A stretch of 64,000 nt of DNA, from contig LODT01000013.1 of NCBI GenBank assembly GCA_001606155.1, forward strand, positions 186,001 to 250,000, written 5' to 3'. The position numbers and the translations under genes were made by a program. Shown piece by piece: positions 44,488-56,878 of the stretch; position 1 is the stretch's first letter; each line of letters opens with the position of its first letter. The notes beneath the pieces are model-generated. The model was not told the origin of the DNA. It did not search any database and saw nothing but the letters and a program-made list of their open reading frames with translations. Source of the stretch: Tieghemostelium lacteum. Taxonomy: Eukaryota; Evosea; Eumycetozoa; Dictyosteliales; Raperosteliaceae.

Positions 44488-45843
44488 ATGTATCATTGGA
44501 CACAAAGTGTCACTTATGACAAATTACTCTTTGTCTTTTATATACTTAGAATAATATTTCTCCTTCCTGTATTTTTATTAAATTTAGTTCAATTAATCTA
44601 TGAGATTATCTCTATAATTAAAAAAGAGAAGCTAATTACACCCAGGACATTAAGTTTTGCATCTTGTACTGGATATCCTTTATGTATGTATAATACCATC
44701 TACAATGTCGTCATCTTACTATTTTGATTAATAGGCCCATTTACACTTTTTATCTAAAAAAAAAAAAACATAAATATCTTAAAAAGACTTATATTATTAA
44801 CTATTCATGATTTATATTAGTTAGGGCATTAAGTTTAATTGTACTATTAGATGATGGTAATTTAGAATTTGGTAGTTTATATTGGTATGTTAAATAGATA
44901 TAAAACAAAAAAAGATATTTTTAAAATTTCAGATTATATTAATATATAAGATGGGTTTTGTAGGCATTTTAATGTATGGGGGACATATTTTATATTTTGT
45001 TTATGGATATTTATAGCATCTTATTGGATTAAATTATTATTTTCATTCTTTTTGACCAATTCAATTATATTAAAAAATCAAAAAAGAGTATGGGTTGCAA
45101 GTTGGGTATTTGCACTGTTGATATTGATATTTAATATCATTAGTGTAACCATTGCAGAATTTGATGAAGAAATGGCAATTCGGTTTTATAGTAAGGTATT
45201 TTTAGCAATTGCAGTTTTAATAGGTACCAGTGTGGGTTTAAGTGGTTTTCTATTAGCAAGATTTATGAAGAAACAAACTAATAGATTACCACAATTACAA
45301 TTCACCATTGATAAAACTATAAAATTGGCTAGTGTTTTGATATTGCTATTTATGTTTCTAATTATTAGAGAAATTGTATTTGCAGTATTGAAATTACCTG
45401 CTGATTCTGATTATCGTTATATTGGAACCTTTGTATCTTCCCTATTGGAATATGTGATGGTTTTGACAGTTATGGTAGCCCTTGGAGGTGAACATTTACT
45501 AAATTATTTATTATTTAAACGTGTTGGTGATAAGAGTCCAAATAATTCAAATCGTGAAAATTCACATAAATCACAAAGTCATTCATCAAAAGAAAAACAA
45601 GAATCATTCAATAGTCAGACACTTAATGGTGCCAGTGCAGGTTTTCAAGAAATTAATTTAACTTCTGATTTTAATATCTCAAGTAGTACCACTATTAACA
45701 ATAGTGGAAATATACCTCCTCCTACTTCTGCTCAAATTCTAGCAAATACAGTTAACACCTCCACTCAAAGTGTAGATATAGAAATGAATTTACTAAATTC
45801 AACCGAAAGACAAGGTGACCAAATTAATATATCTGAAAATTGA
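44488..45843 (+). CDS. Multi-pass membrane protein, possibly THH1/TOM1-like (3 exons)
   Basis: Exons 44488-44683, 44821-44884 and 44964-45843, 379 residues, with introns of 137 nt (GTATGT..TTAG) and 79 nt (GTATGT..GTAG) and consistent phases. The joins give CTGYPLFRALSLIVLLDDG and EFGSLYWHFNVWGTYFIF. About seven hydrophobic segments are visible: KLLFVFYILRIIFLLPVFLL, LSLIVLL, YFIFCLWIFIASYWIKLLF, VWVASWVFALLILIFNII, SKVFLAIAVLIGTSVGL, ASVLILLFMFLIIREIVF, and SLLEYVMVLTVMVALGG. The C-terminal ~100 residues are Ser/Asn-rich and probably cytosolic. The topology resembles THH1/TOM1/TOM3-type or receptor-like proteins, but no diagnostic motif was found, so function is open. Confidence 0.68.
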
Positions 45844-45916
45844 AAATAAATAGGTCTACCCCCTCTAAAAAAAATATTTATAGAAACTTATAAAGTTAAA
45901 CTTTCAGTAATTTAGT

Positions 45917-46823
45917 TTAATTTTTATTACTTTCATTATGAGATGGGTGAATATTTGGTTCGATAATTGATTTTAATTTGTTTGTGTTTTGAAAGAGTAC
46001 ATCTACAGATCTGATTTTCCAAACATCGTCATTTGCATATAAAGTAACAAGAATTGCACCATCACCTTTTGAGCCTTTAATTGGGATGGATAGATTACTA
46101 ACTACCTCACCATAAAGGACAGCAAAGAATGCTTTATCATTGTAAGGTACTAATAAAGGTAATTCATTAGCTTGTCTAAGTTGACTGATTACAGATCCAG
46201 TTGATTTATTCTTATTCACTGGTGTGTTTGCATGTTGAGGTTGAACATCACCACTTCCCAACTTGTCATTGGTAGTCAATTGTGGTAATTTCTCTAAAAA
46301 CCAATTATCAGCTTTTTTAGGTTGTACTGGTATATATAGTGCTCTGATATTATATGATCTTCTAGATTGTGTAATTGGTGATACTGAATTTACAGGTGGT
46401 GTTCCTAATGTTATATTATTACCTAACTCTCTTTTTATACTTTCATTTGTTTTAACCTAGTGAACGTATTCACAAAAACAATAATTAAAATACTTCATTC
46501 TAAACATTAAAAGAATCAAAATAACATACATATTCAAAAATTGGATATATTGCTTCATTCCAAGTTTCTTGTAAAATATTCTCTACACCTTTACTTCCTT
46601 TATAGTATGCCATAGCCGAATTTGTAAGATCATATGCAACTTTTGAAACAACACCCATTGCAATCAATTTACCAAATGTGAAAAATGACTTGGGTTTAGG
46701 TTTTGGTAACTCTTGTATCAATTGTTCATTGGATATTGAATGTTTAGAGTAAAATCTCAAACCTGTAAATAAACTTTTAGATCTAAATAGACCTCTTATA
46801 AATTGATTACTTCCAAAGTTCAT
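45917..46823 (-). CDS. Coa1/Tim21-like mitochondrial protein (2 exons)
   Basis: Minus strand, exons 46823-46530 and 46456-45917, 277 residues; the 73-nt intron (GTATGT..CTAG, phase 0) joins NEAIYPIFEY to VKTNESIKREL. The N-terminus (MNFGSNQFIRGLFRSKSLF) is basic and Arg-rich, like a mitochondrial presequence. A short hydrophobic segment (FTFGKLIAMGVVSKVAYDL) may cross the inner membrane. The C-terminal domain, FFAVLYGEVVSNLSIPIKGS followed by KGDGAILVTLYANDDVWKIR, shows the pattern (pore-G-x-K, small-residue turn, W-x-I strand) of the Coa1/Tim21 family in the respiratory-assembly or import machinery. Assignment is by pattern only. A paralogue starts 371 bp away on the other strand. Confidence 0.6.
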
Positions 46824-47194
46824 TAGTTCTTATAATATTAAAAAAATGTAAAAATAAAAAAAAAATTAACAATGACAATATTGCTTTTGACATCATAATG
46901 ATGATCAGATTTATTTAATTAATTTTGTTTTTATATATCTTGAAAACTGGTCAGTTTGAAATAAATAAATTTGTTTTTGTTTTGTAAGATTAAGATTAGT
47001 AGAATAGATTTTTCTTAATATCTAAAAAAAAAATCATCTACTATTGAACTTTTCTTTTCCCATTTCTATTCGTAAAGTATAAATAACACCTCACTTATTG
47101 GTATTCCTAAGTATATTTTTTTGTTGAATTTAATTGGATTTCTTTACAAAAATACACCCATTTCAACTTTATAACATTCAAATCAACTATAAAC
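46824..47194. promoter_or_regulatory. Bidirectional promoter region between two paralogues
   Basis: A 371-bp A/T-rich gap separates the two divergently transcribed Coa1/Tim21-like genes, so both promoters must lie here. No specific element is recognisable. Confidence 0.5.
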
Positions 47195-47851
47195 ATGAAT
47201 ACAATTCCAATGGGAACAATTATAAAATATACCTGTGTAGCTCTATTTACTTATGATATATTAAAAGCCATCAAAGTATATTTTAAATTTTATGAAGATT
47301 TACAAACTATTTTAGATCAAACTTGGACTCCAACATTTGATCCATTATTAGAATCAGTAAGTATTTAAATACATTTATCATGATTAATACACTAACCAAT
47401 CATTTTAATATAGATTAAGAATCAACCAATAGTTAAACAACATTTTGGTGAAAATATTGAATATGATTCAGGTAAAACTATATCTGTTAAATGTTTAGAT
47501 AGTGTACTAAACATTAAAGGATTACTTTGGGCCAAACCATTTATATTTCAAAATCATCTAACTAAAAAACAAAAAACACTTACTAGACCAAAAGCAGTAA
47601 TTCAAGAATTAAAAGTTACAAATCAATTTCCATTGGTAGTACCAAACAATGATCAAGAATTACCAGTCTTTTTTTACTCTGAAGCTAGAAAACTTTTATC
47701 TGCACCCATTAAAGGATCAAAAAATAGTGGAACTATTGAAGTTGACTTATATTCAAATTTTGGTTCATGGAAAATTAAAAATGTAAATCTAAAAGTTAAC
47801 GATACAACTATACAATTAGTTAAACCAGATATACCTTCAGTTTTTAATTGA
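47195..47851 (+). CDS. Coa1/Tim21-like protein, divergent paralogue (2 exons)
   Basis: Exons 47195-47356 and 47414-47851, 199 residues; the 57-nt intron (GTAAGT..ATAG, phase 0) joins FDPLLES to IKNQPIVKQHFGENI, the same position in the domain as in the paralogue on the other strand. It shares with it a membrane segment near the N-terminus (TIIKYTCVALFTYDILKAI), a Q-x-W-x-x-x-x-x-P segment (LDQTWTPTFDPLLE versus LQETWNEAIYPIFE), and the C-terminal FPLVVPNND, PIKGSKNSGTIEVDLYSNFG and SWKIKNVNL. It lacks the Arg-rich presequence, so it may be imported by another route. Function inferred only from this similarity. Confidence 0.6.
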
Positions 47852-47983
47852 TTGATTGATAACTGTATTTTTAATAAATTTTTTAATCGAATAATATTAT
47901 ACATATTTATAAATGACCTTCAAAAGTATGAAAAATTATTTTTTTTTTAAACATTTCAATTCTAGAAAGTAAAAGAGTATAAA

Positions 47984-49057
47984 ATGATAGATACATTTTC
48001 ATCACTGTTACCTATATCTATGATTATGATTGGGTGTTGTTCAAATGTAGTTTCATTAGAACTTATTATAAAACAATCATCATCACAGGGTAACTTGATT
48101 ACATTTAGTCAGTTTTTATTTGTGGCATTAATGTCATTTTTTACCAATATCAGATGGAAGAAAATCGATAGGTTATTATGGATACCTGTAGGAATGAAAC
48201 CTAGAAAGATACCATTGAGTTACTATCTATTGATGGTAGCAATATTTTTTGTAGTTTCTACACTTAATAATTTAGCATTGAAATTTGATATCTCTTTACC
48301 ATTTCATATGATATTCAGATCTAGTTCACTGTTATCTACAGTAGTTATAGGTGCACTATTTTGGAGAAAAAGTTATACAATGAAACAAATAGCATCACTA
48401 CTGATGGTTACCATTGGTATAACTGTTGCAACTCTAAATTCAATGCCTAATAAACCTGAAACTAAAGTCATTATAGATCCACCAAATGTCTTTAACTTTT
48501 TAATTGGAATAACAATGCTAACTATTGCAATGTTTATGTCATCTGTTTTAGGTCTAGTTCAAGAACATTCCTATAAACTCTATGGTAAAGAATGTCACAC
48601 CGAAACTATATTTTATACTGTATGTGTTTTACTTTTGGCATGTCAAACTACATGATAACTAACCATTTAAATTTAGCATTTATTTTCATTACCATTTTTT
48701 ATTTTATTAAAAGATGATTTAATAGAACATATTCAAATTAATAATCAATCCCCTCTTATAATGATACCATATATTGAAAGTCAGATACCAACACTGTGGT
48801 TTTATTTATTAGTAAATGTTATAACACAGTATATATGTATTCAAGGTGTATTTATATTAACTGGTAAAACCAGTACACTGACATGCACATTGGTAATCTC
48901 TATTAGAAAGTTTATCAGCATCATTATATCTGTAATTTATTTTAATAATCCTTTTACTCCTAAACTCTGGTTATGCACAGCACTAGTATTTTTAGGATCA
49001 TTTATCTATTCTGATCCATTTAAAAAGAAACCATCCACTCAAAAGAAAACACAATAA
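47984..49057 (+). CDS. slc35b4: SLC35B4/Yea4-type nucleotide-sugar transporter (2 exons)
   Basis: Exons 47984-48619 and 48677-49057, 338 residues; the 57-nt intron (GTATGT..TTAG, phase 0) restores ETIFYTHLFSLPFFILLKDD. About ten hydrophobic segments run through the protein. Family marks: CCSNVVSLELII near the start, STLNNLALKFDISLPFHMIF, LGLVQEHSYKLYGKECHTET, and the C-terminal WFYLLVNVITQYICIQGVFI and FISIIISVIYFNNPFTPKLW. This pattern matches the Golgi/ER UDP-GlcNAc (and UDP-xylose) transporter group SLC35B4. The ending KKKPSTQKKTQ is Lys-rich, which may help ER retrieval or retention; that is inference. Confidence 0.87.
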
Positions 49058-49126
49058 AACCAATCGATTTTAAAATAGGTACACAGATGGCTTTGTTTCA
49101 GAATAGATATATATATTTTTATTTTT

Positions 49127-52100
49127 TTATAATTCAATAGAATTCTTATTTAAAACATTTGTATCATCTTCATCTAATTGTAAATCAAGATCATCATCAG
49201 AATCCAATTGATCATCTAAAGAGTTTCCTAAAAGTGGTTTTTTCAAATCAGCACCATCTTTTTCAGATTTTGATTTTGGTAATTTAATTTTCTTTCTACC
49301 GTGTTTACCTCTGGTTATGACATGTAAATAGTGGAAGAATGAGTCAATGAAATCGTGACGATAGGAAGAGTAGACAATGTAGATGGCATGTAGACCAAAT
49401 AGTACAGCACTGATAATGACAACATACTGTTCGATAGTATTCCAAATGTTATTATCTAAATAGACACAACAGATGAATAGTAATGTCAATGATGTGAATT
49501 CCAATTGATTGTCAGCAGCTGATTTAAAGGGTTGACATTTAAATTGAATCAATACCGATATCAGTGTAATGATTACCAAAAAGAAAGAACGTTCATTGGA
49601 AGTTGGTTCCATCATGGACATGAGTACTATTAATAATCTTCTGCCTAGTAGAATTACATCCCAAAAGTAGTAGGAATCTTTGTATTTTAGAATAAAGACA
49701 CCATAGATTCTCTGTACATAGGCTTTATCTAGATTGTGTCTTTGTCTGAATAATAGTATCATTAGAATAGTTGGAAAACCTATAATCACTGCCAACAGTG
49801 AATAAGAAACTATTAGAGATTTTTCATATTCTGCACCTGAACATACTACAGAACTATCGACAATCAGTAACTTTACACCGGATATCTCTTCACAAAAGAA
49901 CATTTCAAATGCTGCTTTGGCAATTGGAGAGTAAATATTCAATATCAATTTAATCAATCCACCCAATTGTTGATTGATAAATGATCTCTTTACAAGTGTT
50001 TGTTTCTTTGGTAGTAATACCATAGAATTGCTAATATTATGATTATTGAGTTTTTCTTGATTAGATCTCAATAATGATAAACCCTGATGTTCATCTTCAT
50101 CATCTTCAGATTCTGTTATATCTCTATTTATAAATTCAATTGAATCTTGTAGTTCTGGTTTTTGGCTACTATTATTATAACTATTTATATCTTCTAATGA
50201 ATTGTTTTCAGATTTTGTGGAATTATCATTAGGAATTAGATTATCATTACTATAGGATGATTGTATTGGTAGTGTATTGGATGGTTTTCTACATGGTTCA
50301 ATTAGTTTTTGTAAGATTACAGTGAATATAGATACTAGAATGAGTACAACTAAGAGATATGGTGCAGCATAGAGTGTAAGGTAGTGTCTATCATAAAAGT
50401 CATAGGGACCTGGACAAAGTCCAAAGAGTGTTGATGATGATTTAGAATTACTAGATTCAAATTCCAGATTTAATAATGATAAGAAACTAAAATGAACACC
50501 AGTTGATAGTACCATTAGAGTTTGGAAAAAGTAGATAATGACAGTCATAAGACCTGACTCGGAATCTGAACGTTGTACCCAAAGAATCATGAGTATACTA
50601 CCAACAACAATGGCAAAGTAGACAATTGGGGAGGTATTAGGACAATGTATACAACCACTACCCCAATTATAGTAACCATCTTCACATTCTGCACAAAGTA
50701 TACCTTGTGTATGTGGTGCACATGTATTGTTATATCCACAATTATTAGTATTGGGACATGAATAGAGTGATAATGGGTATTTTGTAGGGTCAAACCAGTA
50801 TCCTGCTTTTCCAATAACTTGATTACCATCTTGACAATAGGCATTAGAAGGACATTGCAAACAAGTTACACCATCATAACCATAAGAACCAGCAGAACAA
50901 TTTACACAAATATTACCAGATGCTGAAGGTATCTGACCACCTGGACAAGGCTGTACATAGGATTTGTTTGTCCAGATAGAAAGGAAAGGCTGATTACTAA
51001 GAAATACAATATCAACAACTTTTCCAATGGTACCTGTTAAAACTACATTTTCAAATATAGCATAGCCACTACTATTTACAGGTGCTGATACTATAGTGTT
51101 ACCAGATATTTGTAAATAGATTTTCAGTGAATTTGTTGAATTGGTTACTACTTGATTGGTTTTATCTCTAATTGAGACAATTCCTTGAAATATTGTAATA
51201 CCAGATTGGAAACTATCTGGAAATTCTGTATCTAACCATATTATAGTAGGAGAAGTTGCCAATTTTGAACCATAGGATGCAGTGTTATTATTCATGTCGG
51301 TAGTAGGAGAGATTGTAGGTGCAGGACTTGTATAGTATATAACACCACCACCTTTAGCAGCATAATTATAATTATAACTACCACCAGTTATTGTTATATT
51401 TGGACCCTCTGAGTAGGCGAATATAACACCACCAGTAACTGCAGAGTTATTCACAGCTGTACAACTAATCAATTGCAATTGACTATTGGATTCCATATAA
51501 AAACATCCACCATTGGGAGCTGAATTATGTGTAAATTCACTTTGCATAAATGAAGCAGCTGCACCTTCATACAACAGTGCTATACTACCAGTAGCTGATG
51601 AGCTTCCATTATTTATATTATTTAAAAATTTAGATGTGAAAACGGATAGAGTGGACCCAGATTCCAAAGTGAAAATGGTATTTTGATTATCCTGAAATGT
51701 GCAACTAGATATACTGACAACAGACAATGGACTCATAAATACAAAGTTACTGGTACTATTGGTATTCTCAATGATAGAATCGTCAAGATACAGTGTAGTA
51801 TAACTTAGATATATTGCACCAGTTTGTCTATTAAAATGACCATTTTCAACACGAACAGTACAATCTTGAAAAGTGTAAGGATAATCACCTGTATCAGCCT
51901 CTTGTATATCAAAAAAGTTTGATTTTTTAATATCTATAGAAGTCTGTGTTGCAAATATTCCACCTTGTAATTGATGAAATTCAGATTCCAATACATGAAG
52001 ACTTCCAAAAAACATGTAAACTGAATAACTACCAAAACACTGTGATATAGTGCTGTTCTCTAACTGAATCTGACTGTTACTTGATGAAATGAGTGAATTT

Positions 52101-53810
52101 TGTGATGTTATATTGGAGAATTTAGAATTTTTAATATTGGCTGAGGAATACTCCATTAGAAAGATAGCTGAACCTGTTTCACCTGATGATTCTGAAATGG
52201 ATACATTGTCCATTGTAACTTGTGAATTTTGTGAAATGTAAATGTTACCACCTGGACCATTGAATAAATCGTTACGTTGAAATATGCTATCAGTTATATT
52301 GGTATTGGATTTTATGATACACAATGCACAGTTTCTGTTATCTGTAATGGTGGTATTGGAAATTCTTGAGGTTGTAACTCTACTAATCATCAATGAACAT
52401 AGGGATTGTGTAACTTCATTGGTACCTCTAATTACCGTATTGGATAATGAAAATGATGTAGTTTGATCAACTAACAAACTTTGTTGATTTCCTTGAAATT
52501 CACATTGATCAATCATTAAAATGGGACTGTAACTATTGAACCCTAACATGGAGACAGCAGGGCCATAGTCATTCGACATACTCTGTGAACTGTTACTTAT
52601 AATACACTGTTGTAAATGTAACGTTGCAGAACCTCTCATTGAGATGGCACCACGATTAGAGTAATCCATATTACTTATAAATTGACAATTTATAAAATTT
52701 GCAGTTGCTTGTGACTCTATAAACAGCGCACCACCACCAGCTGTATTAGAACTACTATAGGAATAACCTATAGTAATACCAATGACATTTACTGATATAT
52801 CCAAAAATAAAGATGTTGAGATCTTAAAGATACTTAGCATACCTTCACCTGAAAGTACGACAGAACTTGTAGAATTTTGATTGTAAGCTTTGATATTGGT
52901 GTTATCTGTAATTGACATTTGCATTGCAAGTCCACAATAGATGCCATCCATCAGCCATATAGTGCCATCAGGTGGAGCCCATATCATTGCCATTGCTATA
53001 GTTGAATAGGGTGATGACAATGTGCCGTTACCATTAATATCAGAACCTTTTCCAACATCAACATACACATCTGTAGCATTTAAATGTGTTTGATCAGAAA
53101 CAGGTTCACGTCTAATCACAACACTTGATAATTGAAATCCATTGATATTAGTGTCATAGGAGAAATCAGCTCCCTGAGTCACATAAGCTACCTGAAAGCT
53201 TAATGTATGTTGCCCAGGTTCTATCCAAGGTGACAATGAAATTCTCTGTACATCTCCATACACCATAACACCAGTTGACACTGACAATGACATATTATCA
53301 ACATAAACTGAAAATGTTGATTTCAATTCATTATTGTTACTGGGGAATGATGAACTTACAAAATACTCTAAATAATATTGTTGTGAAATCTCTGGATAAT
53401 CATTTGGTATTTGTGGTAATGTAAATACCTGTGATAGTGTATAATTTTGTAATTGACTATTCTTTTGATTATATTGAAAGAATGCATAATAATATCCTTT
53501 CAATGGATACCTAGGTGAACCACATTCATCATCTGTACAAAAATATGCTATAGAATTACTTTCTAATACCCAGGGTGATGTAAGATTATTTGCAATATTC
53601 TTAAATCCCCAATCTCCTAAAATTGGTTCTTCACCCTCTATTTATAATAATATTAATAATTATTTTTCACAATAAACAATTAGTGTTAAAAATCTTTTGT
53701 GTGGGTGATTTGATTTTTGATTACTTACGAGTACAATTTGGTATTGAACTATCACATTTTATTAAAATTATATATAATACAATAAATTGTAATATTACGA
53801 AAAGTTTCAT
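49127..53810 (-). CDS. Large surface protein: beta-helix, Cys-rich module, multi-pass membrane C-terminus (2 exons)
   Basis: Minus strand, exons 53810-53729 and 53637-49127, 1530 residues. Exon 1 gives the signal peptide (MKLFVILQFIVLYIILIKC); a 91-nt intron (GTAAGT..ATAG, phase 1) follows. Residues about 230-800 look like a right-handed parallel beta-helix, with repeated short strands ending in Asn/Ser turns (FINCQFISNMDYSNRGAISM, ISSCTFQDNQ, FMQSEFTHNSAPNGGCFYM), as in pectate-lyase or polymorphic outer-membrane proteins. Residues about 920-1030 are Cys-rich (CPGGQ, then CVNCSAGSYGYDGVTCLQCP). About nine transmembrane segments then occupy about 1030-1430, with a cytosolic Ser/Asn loop, ending in an acidic tail. 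A receptor or adhesion role is likely; no enzymatic residues are obvious. Confidence 0.82.
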
Positions 53811-54219
53811 ATTCGTGAGAGGGATTTGTCAATCATTTCAAAAATAAGAAAAAAAAAATTAACTGATCAAAAACCTCAAAAATTAAAGAAATTTATATTT
53901 TTTTTAATCACTGTTTAAAAAACCTTTTTATTACGATTTTTTTATATATAAAAAACTTATAATCAAAAAAATATTTTTAGTTATTTCATGAAATTCATAT
54001 GAATTGTTTATACTACCAAAACCAAAAAAGACTCAAAACGAAAAAGTTTATTTCCAATAAAAAAAAAACGGGCTCATTGATAAAAATAAAAATTCAAAGT
54101 TTTTTTTTTAAAATTTTTTCAAAATTACAAAGAAAAGGTTCCACTCTGACACCATAAAGATTAAATTTACAATTAGACTTGGATATTAAGCAACTAATAT
54201 TCCAGTAAAGGAACAAGAA
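53811..54219. other. Divergent spacer before the STAT gene
   Basis: About 410 bp of A/T-rich sequence between divergent genes, with long A and T runs. Nothing else is recognisable; the promoters of both genes must be here. Confidence 0.4.
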
Positions 54220-56646
54220 ATGGATAGTACAAATTCATCTCAAAATCAAAAGGAAGATTGGATGATACTTTCTTCAGATAACATTATGGAAAATATCATT
54301 GAGAATAATAATAATAGTAATAACAATAATAATAGTAGTGGTATCTCAATGGATCAATCATCATTGAATAGAAGTAATTCAATTATTCAACCAATACCCA
54401 ATACCTTGATTTCACAGAATTCACAATTACAAAAACAGGATTCAATGGGAGCTAATATGTATCTATTGAATGAAGATCAATGGAATATTCAGAGAGGTGT
54501 TAGTTTTTCAAATTTACTAAATCGTTCAAATTCACAAACAAACACATCATTTATGGATCAACAACAACAAACTACATTCAATACTCTAATGAGTGGTATG
54601 AATGATTTTCATCAAAATCAACAAATTCAAATGCAACAACATCAACAACATATACTTCAACAAAAGCAACAAATGCAACAAATGCAACACAATCCCTATG
54701 TAAATAATAACAATAATAATAATAGTAGAATAAGTTCAAGTACAAATAATATTATATCACCAAAATTTAATAGTTCACAATCTAGTTTATTAAATACTTA
54801 TGAAGTATCAACACCAAATGTAATATTTAATAATTCACAACAAATGTATCAAGAAGATGATTCACAGGGTGATGTAGAACGTTCAGCAACACCACCAACA
54901 CCACCACCACAAGAAGATATTCAATGGAGTAGTCAATTAAATGGTAGTTTTATGAGATCAAATACCTTTTTATCACTTGGACCTAATCATCAAAACCCCT
55001 ATTCAGTAGCTAGTAGTGAACCACCATCAGAATATGAAACACCTAGTAAATTTCAACGTACAGGTACAGTTAATCTTGGAATTACAGAGGGATTGAATCG
55101 TCTTACAAAAGATCCAAATTTACAATTGGATTTCTTAGCACAACATACAGAGAAATTAAATAATGAAACACAAATGATATCACGTCAATCATCACAAAGT
55201 GATGGATCATTTACTGTATTTGGTCATTATGATACAGGTACAGAACCTATTGAAACTCAGTTTTATAATAATTTATTACTTCGTTATAATAATCGTCCAG
55301 AATTATTTTTAAGTAGTAAAAAGAAACAAGTTCAAGTATTGAAGACTAATAACTTGACAATGGCAAATGAGTTACATAATGTCTATAGTACAATGAAAAA
55401 GGATATTGATGAAGAGAATTCTGAACTTAAAAATCTATTAAGTCAAAGAATTTTAGAACCAATGGATCTAAAGAAAATCAGAGAAGCTATAGAAGGGCTG
55501 AAATCACATTTGAGAATAGTAGATGTACTAATGAATGAGCTAAGATATATTCTGAATAAAAAGAAACCAGAATGTTGTGTAGGACTTATTCTAACACAAC
55601 AACCATACAGTCAGGTTATATTTCGTGGTGGTAAAGGTATACCAGATACCTTTAAAGTTAAACTCATTAGTGGTGTAATTGAACCTGATTTTATAAGCTC
55701 AATCACTGCCAATATTGACAAGAGTGAAAGTGCATCAAAAAAAGAAAAAGGACCAACTGAGAAGGATAAAGAGAAACTTAGTGGTACAGCTCTATTAGAG
55801 AATGAAGTTGCAGATTTAGTTTTACCTGGTATGGAAGCTGAATTTAAAAACTTAAAAATCAATATCTCAACTAGAATGACACCATCACATTTAAAATTCT
55901 CTGCTTACTATAAGGATAAATCGAATCCTAACTCACAAAAGATTGTTGAATCTTATCCTTCAAGTCCTTTGGTAGTCATTACCAATGAATCACAATGGGC
56001 AACTGCAGCTGGTAAACTTTTAGCAGCTGATGCATTTGGTGATAAAGAAGAAATTAGTTGGGAATTATTTGCCAATATACTTCATAACCATTTATTAAAG
56101 GTTACAGGTCAGGAAAATACAATCCAAAGAAAATTACATAGTTGGGAATTTGATTACATTCAAAAGAACTATTTTAATAACAAAAAGACAGTTTCAAAAT
56201 CTGAATGTAAAACATTTTGGGATAAATTTGGACCTATTTTACAGAGTATTCATTTCAAGAGACATATATCAGCAATGTGGTTTAATGGTTTAATTTATGG
56301 TCTCATTACAAAGAATGAATGTAATAGTCATTTAATGTCATTGGATGTTGGTGCATTTCTCATTCGTTTCTCAGATTCAGTTCCTGGTGCATTTGCGGTA
56401 GCCTATGTGACTGATGATGAAGGTGATAGAGTTAAACATTATTTAATCAAACCTGAAGATATAGGTGCTAATAAATCACTTCCCGATTTCCTTAGAGAAC
56501 GTTTCCAATTCCAAATGCTCTATAAAGTTGATCCTAAAAAGAGATCTCTAACACCAGTTAGAAAAGATGAATCACTTTCAACTTATTATTCAAAAAGAAA
56601 CAAAGTTGGTATTTCTGGAAATCCTGGTTATGTTTCTGGTCTTTAA
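54220..56646 (+). CDS. dstA: STAT transcription factor (dstA-like)
   Basis: Single exon, 808 residues. The N-terminal ~290 residues are Asn/Gln-rich (MQQHQQHILQQKQQMQQMQ). A helical region follows (about 370-450; MKKDIDEENSELKNLLSQR) and then the immunoglobulin-like DNA-binding part (CCVGLILTQQPYSQVIFRGG). The SH2 domain lies at about 680-785 with the phosphate-binding Arg in AFLIRFSDSVPGAF. The protein ends NPGYVSGL, a single Tyr five residues from the C-terminus, the expected phosphorylation site for SH2-mediated dimer formation. I recall D. discoideum STATa also having its key Tyr very close to its C-terminus, which favours dstA over dstC; the paralogue choice is tentative, the STAT assignment firm. 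Such factors act in cAMP- or DIF-dependent development. Confidence 0.85.
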   Translation: MDSTNSSQNQKEDWMILSSDNIMENIIENNNNSNNNNNSSGISMDQSSLNRSNSIIQPIPNTLISQNSQLQKQDSMGANMYLLNEDQWNIQRGVSFSNLLNRSNSQTNTSFMDQQQQTTFNTLMSGMNDFHQNQQIQMQQHQQHILQQKQQMQQMQHNPYVNNNNNNNSRISSSTNNIISPKFNSSQSSLLNTYEVSTPNVIFNNSQQMYQEDDSQGDVERSATPPTPPPQEDIQWSSQLNGSFMRSNTFLSLGPNHQNPYSVASSEPPSEYETPSKFQRTGTVNLGITEGLNRLTKDPNLQLDFLAQHTEKLNNETQMISRQSSQSDGSFTVFGHYDTGTEPIETQFYNNLLLRYNNRPELFLSSKKKQVQVLKTNNLTMANELHNVYSTMKKDIDEENSELKNLLSQRILEPMDLKKIREAIEGLKSHLRIVDVLMNELRYILNKKKPECCVGLILTQQPYSQVIFRGGKGIPDTFKVKLISGVIEPDFISSITANIDKSESASKKEKGPTEKDKEKLSGTALLENEVADLVLPGMEAEFKNLKINISTRMTPSHLKFSAYYKDKSNPNSQKIVESYPSSPLVVITNESQWATAAGKLLAADAFGDKEEISWELFANILHNHLLKVTGQENTIQRKLHSWEFDYIQKNYFNNKKTVSKSECKTFWDKFGPILQSIHFKRHISAMWFNGLIYGLITKNECNSHLMSLDVGAFLIRFSDSVPGAFAVAYVTDDEGDRVKHYLIKPEDIGANKSLPDFLRERFQFQMLYKVDPKKRSLTPVRKDESLSTYYSKRNKVGISGNPGYVSGL

Positions 56647-56878
56647 ATATCATTCTTCTTCTCCTTTCTCCCCTCCCCTACTCTTCACATTCATCTATTA
56701 TATTTATAGTTCCAAAATAAAAAATAAAAATATGTACGATTTTAAAATGAAACTTATAAGATATGAGTCAGAATATATTGATAATTGCTATAGAAAGTTG
56801 ATGAGTCACCTCTGAAATGAATGAAATTTTTTACAAATGATTTTTATTTTTTTTTTTTTTTTTTAATTTATTTTAACA

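Noticed and set aside
56567-56815. Open frame overlapping the STAT 3' end
   Set aside because: It begins within the SH2-proximal coding region in another frame and ends in A/T-rich 3' sequence.
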